DNA from: Halomonas sp. TA22
GTDB lineage: Bacteria; Pseudomonadota; Gammaproteobacteria; Pseudomonadales; Halomonadaceae
DNA length: 64,000 nucleotides
Assembly (NCBI RefSeq): GCF_013009075.1
Contig: NZ_CP053108.1
Location: forward strand, 3,180,517 to 3,244,516
Direction: 5' to 3'
A program made the translations under genes and the position numbers. Below are positions 59,879 through 64,000 of this stretch, one piece after another. The notes under the pieces are model-generated. The model ran no database searches, was not told the origin of the DNA, and saw only the letters and a list, made by a program, of their open reading frames with translations. Within the stretch, counting starts at the first letter, position 1; every line of letters starts with the position of its first letter.

Positions 59879-61321
59879 TCAAGAAGCGTGTTCGTCTTCC
59901 GCCGGGAGTACTAGCTCGAAACCGGCACCACCCAGCGCACTATCGAAAACGCCCACCGTGCCGCCATGGTCGTTGATGATGCGATGGACCATCGACAAGC
60001 CCAGGCCGCTACCTTGACCCACGGGCTTGGTAGTGTAAAAGGGGTCGAAGACCTTGCCCTTGTCGGCATCCCGGATGCCCGGACCATCGTCCTCGACGCT
60101 CAGGTGGAGCTCATGGTTGATCCATCGGGCGCTGAGTCTAATCCTGCTGGCACCTGCCTGAAGGGCATTGTGCAGCAGATTGGTCATGACCTGAATCAGT
60201 TGTTGTCCATTGGCGGTGATCTGCGGGTCGGGAGCGGGAAGGTCGATCTGAAGCGGCACACCCTGGCGCTCGAACTGCTCTTCGAGCAGCTGCGTGGCTG
60301 CGGTGACCAGCTCGCTGAGGGCGCGGGTCTCCTTCTCCACGTTGTGCTGACGGCCAAGCTCCATCAGTTGGCGCACGATGACCACGATACGCTCGACTTC
60401 GGTGCGAATCCGTGCCAGCTTGCTGCGCTCTTCGTCGCCAATCCTGTCCCGCCGCGCCAGCCGCTGGGCCTGGCCATTGATCACCGTGAGCGGAGCGCCG
60501 ATCTCATGGGCGACGCCGGCCGCCAGTACTCCAAGCTCCGCGAGTTTCTTCGACTTGCGCAGGCGCTTCTCGAGTTCCACCTCCTTGCGCCGCCTGACCT
60601 CGATATCGGCATCCTTCTCGGCCATGGAGTCGAGCATGCCGTTGAGGGCAAGCGAGAGCTTTCGATATTCGGCGGGTCCCTCGTTCACTGCCCGCTGGCT
60701 GCGATCCCCCTTCTCGACCTTCTCCATGACCGCCAGCAGTTGATTGAGGGGACGCTCGATGTAGTGCCTAAAGCCCCACCAGATCATGAATACGATGCCA
60801 GCGGCACCAATGGTGAAGACCAGCACCGCGAGAATGCTGATGAAGCCGGTGTAGTTCTCGATGCCGGTATTGAGCCGATTGACCTGCAGCACGCCGCGGA
60901 TTTCGCCGCTGGGTGTGGTCAACGGCATCAGCGTGGAGTAGTAGTTCCAGCGCTCGTGCTGGCGGTAGGCGCCGGTGCGTTCGCCGCTCTCGGCCACGGC
61001 GCGGATGTGCTCGGTCTCGAAGAGCTCCTCGCCAAGCCCCAGGCCATAGATCTTGTCGCCGTCTGTGTCAAAGACGTAGGCGCCATAGATCTGGTGAAAG
61101 GAGAACGCCGAATGCAACGAGTCCTGAAGCGCCTCGGGCGTGTCCTGGGCGATTGCATAGCCAAGCGAGGTGCCAATGGCGTGGGTGATGATCTGCACTT
61201 CGCTCTGCAGCTTGGAGCGGACGTTGTCCTCGAGCGCCTTGATCGCGACCAGGCTGAAGACCAGCAGAATGAAAAACAGCGGCACGATGACCGTGATGAT
61301 GATGATATTGCGCAAGCGCAT
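59879..61321 (-). CDS. membrane sensor histidine kinase, partner of the NtrC-type regulator
   Basis: A 480-residue kinase. The first membrane segment is near residues 5-28, a periplasmic sensing region of about 130 residues follows, and the second segment lies near 165-190. A HAMP linker, HisKA domain (GVAHEIGAPLTVING, histidine acceptor) and HATPase_c domain (LLHNALQAGA; VEDDGPGIRD; GSGLGLSMVHRI) complete it. ATG 61321 follows GAGG; the longer GTG start is less likely. It forms a two-gene operon with the response regulator. Confidence 0.93.
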   Translation of the reverse strand: MRLRNIIIITVIVPLFFILLVFSLVAIKALEDNVRSKLQSEVQIITHAIGTSLGYAIAQDTPEALQDSLHSAFSFHQIYGAYVFDTDGDKIYGLGLGEELFETEHIRAVAESGERTGAYRQHERWNYYSTLMPLTTPSGEIRGVLQVNRLNTGIENYTGFISILAVLVFTIGAAGIVFMIWWGFRHYIERPLNQLLAVMEKVEKGDRSQRAVNEGPAEYRKLSLALNGMLDSMAEKDADIEVRRRKEVELEKRLRKSKKLAELGVLAAGVAHEIGAPLTVINGQAQRLARRDRIGDEERSKLARIRTEVERIVVIVRQLMELGRQHNVEKETRALSELVTAATQLLEEQFERQGVPLQIDLPAPDPQITANGQQLIQVMTNLLHNALQAGASRIRLSARWINHELHLSVEDDGPGIRDADKGKVFDPFYTTKPVGQGSGLGLSMVHRIINDHGGTVGVFDSALGGAGFELVLPAEDEHAS

Positions 61322-61377
61322 GACTGGCCTCGTGGTGGACGGCGTCACTTAGGATGCCATATCCCACCATGTTGGTC

Positions 61378-61402
61378 GGCCGGGGTCCAGTTTCCCCCGG
61401 CC
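61378..61402 (-). terminator. hairpin after the sugar-dehydrogenase-like gene
   Basis: GGCCGGGG (61378-61385) pairs with CCCCGGCC (61395-61402), 21 bases beyond the stop on the minus strand. There is no T-run, so termination is uncertain. Confidence 0.4.
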
Positions 61403-61422
61403 TCGCACCATCGAGCGGCGTC

Positions 61423-62595
61423 TCAGTCGGCGGGTTCGAGGCGGTAAAGGCCGCCGTCGCCTGCATCGTTGAGAAGGTAGAGGTAGCCATCCGGGCCCTG
61501 GCGCACATCGCGGATACGGCCGATCTGCCCCTGCAGCACTCTTTCGCGGTAGACCACCTCGCCATCCTCGATCACCAGCCGCTTGAGTTCCTCGCTGCGC
61601 AGGCCCCCGGCGAGTAGGTTGTCCTGCCATTCGCCGAACCGCTCGCTGTCGACCTGGGCGAGACCCGAGGGGGCGAAACGGTCGGCGTAGACGTAGACGG
61701 CATCGCGCATCTCGGGCAGGGACTCTACGCCGATCGGCTCGCGCGTGCCATAATCAACGCCGCGGCTTGCCTCGGGCCAGCCATAGTTTTCGCCCGCCTC
61801 GATGAGGTTGAGCTCGTCGCCACCCAGCGGGCCATGTTCGCTGGCCCAGATGGCGCCATCGGCGGCCACGGCCAGGCCTTGGATGTTGCGGTTGCCGAGG
61901 GTGAAGATCTCGTCGAGTACCCCGTCGTCATCGACAAAAGGGTTGTCGTCGGGCACGCCGCCGGTATCGGTCAGGCGCAGTACGCTACCGGCATGATCGT
62001 CGCCAGCCTGGGCACGCTCAGGCTCGACACCGCGATCGCCCACGGTCATCAGCAGGGTGCCATCCTCCTGCCACGCCAGGCGCGAGCCATAATGGCGCCC
62101 GGGGGAGGAGTTTCGGTCCTGCTCAAAGAGCTCCTCGACGTCGGTGAGCGATTCGCCCTCGAGTCTTGCCCTGGCCAGCGCGCTGGCCGTGCCATCATCC
62201 CCAGGCTTCGAGTAGGCGAAGTAGATCCAGTCGTTATCGCCTTCGCCCCCGTTTTCCTCTCCATAGCGGGGGTGCAGCACCACATCGAGCAGCCCGCCCT
62301 GGCCCTGGGCGGAGACCTCGGGCACGCCGTCGAGCTCGGTGACCTCGCCGCCGTCGATCAGTACCATCTGCCCGGTGCGTTGGGTCACCAGGAAACGACC
62401 GTCGGGCAGCACGGCCATACCCCACGGATGTTCGAGGCCGGATACCATGCGTACCAGGCGCAGGTCATGCTCCTCGCTCTCGATACGCTCATGGATGATC
62501 TCTTCGGCGCTGGCCACATTCAGTGCCAGGACGCCCCCCAGCAGCAAGGCGCCGGGCCGGCGCCAGGAACGGGTCGAGCAGGTGGGTTGTGTCAT
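61423..62595 (-). CDS. PQQ-dependent sugar dehydrogenase-like (YliI/Asd type) exported protein
   Basis: A 390-residue periplasmic six-bladed beta-propeller of the soluble aldose dehydrogenase (GSDH) family. A signal peptide ends near NVASA-EE. Conserved stretches are GLEHPWGMAVLPDGRFLVTQR, GQGGLLDVVLHPRYG, GRHYGSRLAWQEDGTLLMTVGDRG and GPLGGDELNLIEAGENYGWP. Family members oxidise aldoses with PQQ, but many lack proven activity. ATG 62595 is seven bases from GGGAG; ATG 62601 is too close to it. Confidence 0.9.
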   Translation of the reverse strand: MTQPTCSTRSWRRPGALLLGGVLALNVASAEEIIHERIESEEHDLRLVRMVSGLEHPWGMAVLPDGRFLVTQRTGQMVLIDGGEVTELDGVPEVSAQGQGGLLDVVLHPRYGEENGGEGDNDWIYFAYSKPGDDGTASALARARLEGESLTDVEELFEQDRNSSPGRHYGSRLAWQEDGTLLMTVGDRGVEPERAQAGDDHAGSVLRLTDTGGVPDDNPFVDDDGVLDEIFTLGNRNIQGLAVAADGAIWASEHGPLGGDELNLIEAGENYGWPEASRGVDYGTREPIGVESLPEMRDAVYVYADRFAPSGLAQVDSERFGEWQDNLLAGGLRSEELKRLVIEDGEVVYRERVLQGQIGRIRDVRQGPDGYLYLLNDAGDGGLYRLEPAD

Positions 62596-62651
62596 GATCA
62601 TCTCCCAGTGGCTGACTCCCTTTACCCTAGCAGAGCCTGTGCAAGCGTGGC

Positions 62652-63530
62652 TTATCTCAGCAGCGCCAGCAGGATAGGTAGGTAGATGAACGAAAGCAGG
62701 GTGGAGCAGAACACCAGACCGGCGACGAACTTTGGCTCACGTCCGGAGCGCTGGGCGAACAGATAGTTGAAAACCGCCACCGGCATGCTCATCTGGATGA
62801 CCAAGATGCTGTGCGCCATGGGTGGCAGGGCCAGCCAATACCCCACCGCATAGGCCAGCAGGGCAGCGGCCAGGGTGCGTAGCAGACTGAAGCCCACCGC
62901 GGATCTGAGATTGCGCGCCTGGATGCTGGCAAGTGACACGCCAAGGGTGATCAGCATCAGCGGTACGGTGAAGCCTGAGATCAGGTCGACGGTATTGTCC
63001 AGCCAGCTTGGCAGCGAGGTTTCGGTCACCAGCAGGGTGAGGGCGATCAGGATGGCGTAGACGGTGGGGGTCTTCGCTAGGGTCTTCAGCGGGTTGGCAC
63101 TGCGGCTCGCCATGGCGGTACCGAAGGTGAACTGCACCAGCGACACCGTGACCATGGTGGCGATGGCGAACACGAAGCTGGCGCCGCCGAAGGCATAGAG
63201 CACCACGGGCAGGCCCATGTTGCCGGTGTTGGGATACATCATGGGCGATATGAGCACTCGCCAGGGCTTGCCTATCAGCGGCGCGAAGGCGAAGGTCAGC
63301 AGGCCCATGGCGGTGAGTACCATCAGTGTGCCGAGCATGGTCATGCCGAAGGTGGCGGCATCGATATCGGCGCCGGAGAGCGAGGCGAGGATCAGCGAGG
63401 GAGTGCCGATGTTGAAGACTAGCTTGGTGACGAAATCCACCGGGTAGTCATGCCCCAGACGAATCCACATGAAGCCGAGACAGGCCCCCACGAACACCGG
63501 AGCCATTACCGCAAAAAGTTCGACAAGCAT
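62652..63530 (-). CDS. AEC-family (auxin efflux carrier-type) permease
   Basis: A 292-residue protein with about ten hydrophobic segments and the AEC pattern (NIGTPSLILASLSG in the first half; PMMYPNTGNMGLPVVLYAFG with the N-x-GN-x-GLP core; QMSMPVAVFNYLFAQ near the end). Members transport small organic acids such as malate or malonate. The substrate is not evident. AAGGA precedes ATG 63530. Confidence 0.9.
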   Translation of the reverse strand: MLVELFAVMAPVFVGACLGFMWIRLGHDYPVDFVTKLVFNIGTPSLILASLSGADIDAATFGMTMLGTLMVLTAMGLLTFAFAPLIGKPWRVLISPMMYPNTGNMGLPVVLYAFGGASFVFAIATMVTVSLVQFTFGTAMASRSANPLKTLAKTPTVYAILIALTLLVTETSLPSWLDNTVDLISGFTVPLMLITLGVSLASIQARNLRSAVGFSLLRTLAAALLAYAVGYWLALPPMAHSILVIQMSMPVAVFNYLFAQRSGREPKFVAGLVFCSTLLSFIYLPILLALLR

Positions 63531-63641
63531 GGATTATCCTTGGGCAAGAACGAGATGAAAATCGATAGGGTGCTATTGTGCTCGATTGAAAACGCGGCGC
63601 AACTTCTCGTCTGATCGGCGTGGCGAGCAGCAGTGGTATCC

Positions 63642-63678
63642 GCTAATCCCGCACCTTGGCACCAGGCGCGGGATTAGC
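63642..63678. repeat. 11-bp perfect inverted repeat upstream of the superoxide dismutase gene
   Basis: GCTAATCCCGC (63642-63652) and GCGGGATTAGC (63668-63678) flank 15 bases that contain a further TTGG/CCA pairing. It lies 85 bases before the SOD start. It may be an operator or a hairpin. Confidence 0.6.
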
Positions 63679-63762
63679 ATCAAGGCCGATACTCTGCCAT
63701 CATCTTGTGTGGGCAACACCAGGTTGCACTCTTGTACATCCTTTCAAGGAGGAGTCTTTATC

Positions 63763-64000
63763 ATGCCGCATACCCTACCTGAGCTGCCGTATGGTTATGA
63801 CGCACTGGAACCGCATATCGATGCGATGACCATGGAGATTCACCATTCCCGGCATCATAAGACTTATGTCACCAACCTCAATGCCGCGCTCGAGGGAACT
63901 GGCCTGGAAGACATGCCGATCTTCGAGCTGATGAGCAACATCGATCGCGTGCCCGACGACAAGCGTCAGCCGGTGATCAACAACGGTGGCGGCCATGCCA
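63763..64000 (+). CDS. superoxide dismutase (Mn/Fe), 5' part only
   Basis: The first 79 codons are visible; the gene runs off the window. [43 protein letters not shown] includes the first metal-binding histidine and HHxxY region; EIHH rather than EYHYG favours the SodA-like (Mn) branch. NNGGGHA continues toward the second ligand. AAGGAGGAG precedes ATG 63763. It detoxifies superoxide in the cytoplasm. Confidence 0.93.
   Translation, partial: MPHTLPELPYGYDALEPHIDAMTMEIHHSRHHKTYVTNLNAALEGTGLEDMPIFELMSNIDRVPDDKRQPVINNGGGHA

Overview
The window reads as one stretch of chromosome from a moderately halophilic gammaproteobacterium, most like Halomonas and its relatives (Halomonadaceae). This rests on high GC content, the order of the conserved blocks (surA-pdxA-rsmA-apaG-apaH; tsaD/rpsU-dnaG-rpoD), a multi-subunit Mrp-type Na+/H+ antiporter, a BCCT betaine-type carrier, very acidic secreted proteins and a PHA regulator. 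No CRISPR array, transposase, phage gene, rRNA or tRNA was found. The content is mostly housekeeping, with a few accessory patches.

Layout. 1-3357: 3' part of an Mrp (mnh) antiporter operon, subunits B(partial)-C-D-E-F-G. 3.4-9.8 kb: lytic transglycosylase, rsmE, PhaR regulator, purD, a thioesterase coupled to an orphan phosphoribulokinase, a HIT protein and coq7. 9.9-12.0 kb, minus strand: OsmC-like protein and murU-amgK (cell-wall recycling). 12.2-20.4 kb, plus strand: lptD-surA-pdxA-rsmA-apaG-apaH-glpE-cca. 20.4-27.6 kb: folB-folK, plsY, tsaD, then the macromolecular-synthesis genes rpsU-dnaG-rpoD with their terminators. 27.7-28.7 kb: a decayed AbgT-type transporter. 28.8-32.0 kb: membrane protein, LysR regulator and divergent L-serine dehydratase. 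32.2-38.0 kb: a branched-chain amino-acid-type ABC uptake operon followed by a Crp/Fnr regulator. 37.9-41.1 kb: LysR regulator divergent from glutathione-dependent formaldehyde detoxification genes. 41.2-43.4 kb: mtgA and a ubiquinone hydroxylase. 43.4-47.4 kb: the class Ib ribonucleotide reductase operon nrdHIEF. 47.5-51.4 kb: small unknown protein, Fur-type site, shortened ABC exporter, EAL protein and DMT permease. 51.7-58.4 kb: DUF4168 protein, cNMP/CBS/DUF294 protein with exonuclease, BCCT carrier, PRC-barrel protein and two acidic secreted proteins. 58.5-63.5 kb, minus strand: AEC carrier, PQQ-type sugar dehydrogenase-like protein, and an NtrC-type two-component pair. 63.76 kb to the end: start of a superoxide dismutase gene.

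The most informative non-coding signal is upstream of nrdHIEF. Two palindromes with NrdR-box character lie 31 bp apart over a plausible promoter, and a perfect 19-bp hairpin begins almost exactly where the transcript should start. Other regulatory signals are a 16/19 match to the Fur consensus at 47903-47921, a 20-bp perfect palindrome ahead of the ABC uptake operon, and a LysR-type T-N11-A inverted repeat ahead of the formaldehyde genes. Protein oddities are a SurA with one parvulin domain, an arginine in place of the Walker A lysine in the LivF-type ATPase, a tRNA nucleotidyltransferase without HD residues, and an ABC exporter lacking its first membrane segment. I see no clearly new multi-gene system. 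The best candidates for follow-up are the nrd leader, the Fur-site locus, the thioesterase/phosphoribulokinase pair and the DUF294/exonuclease pair.
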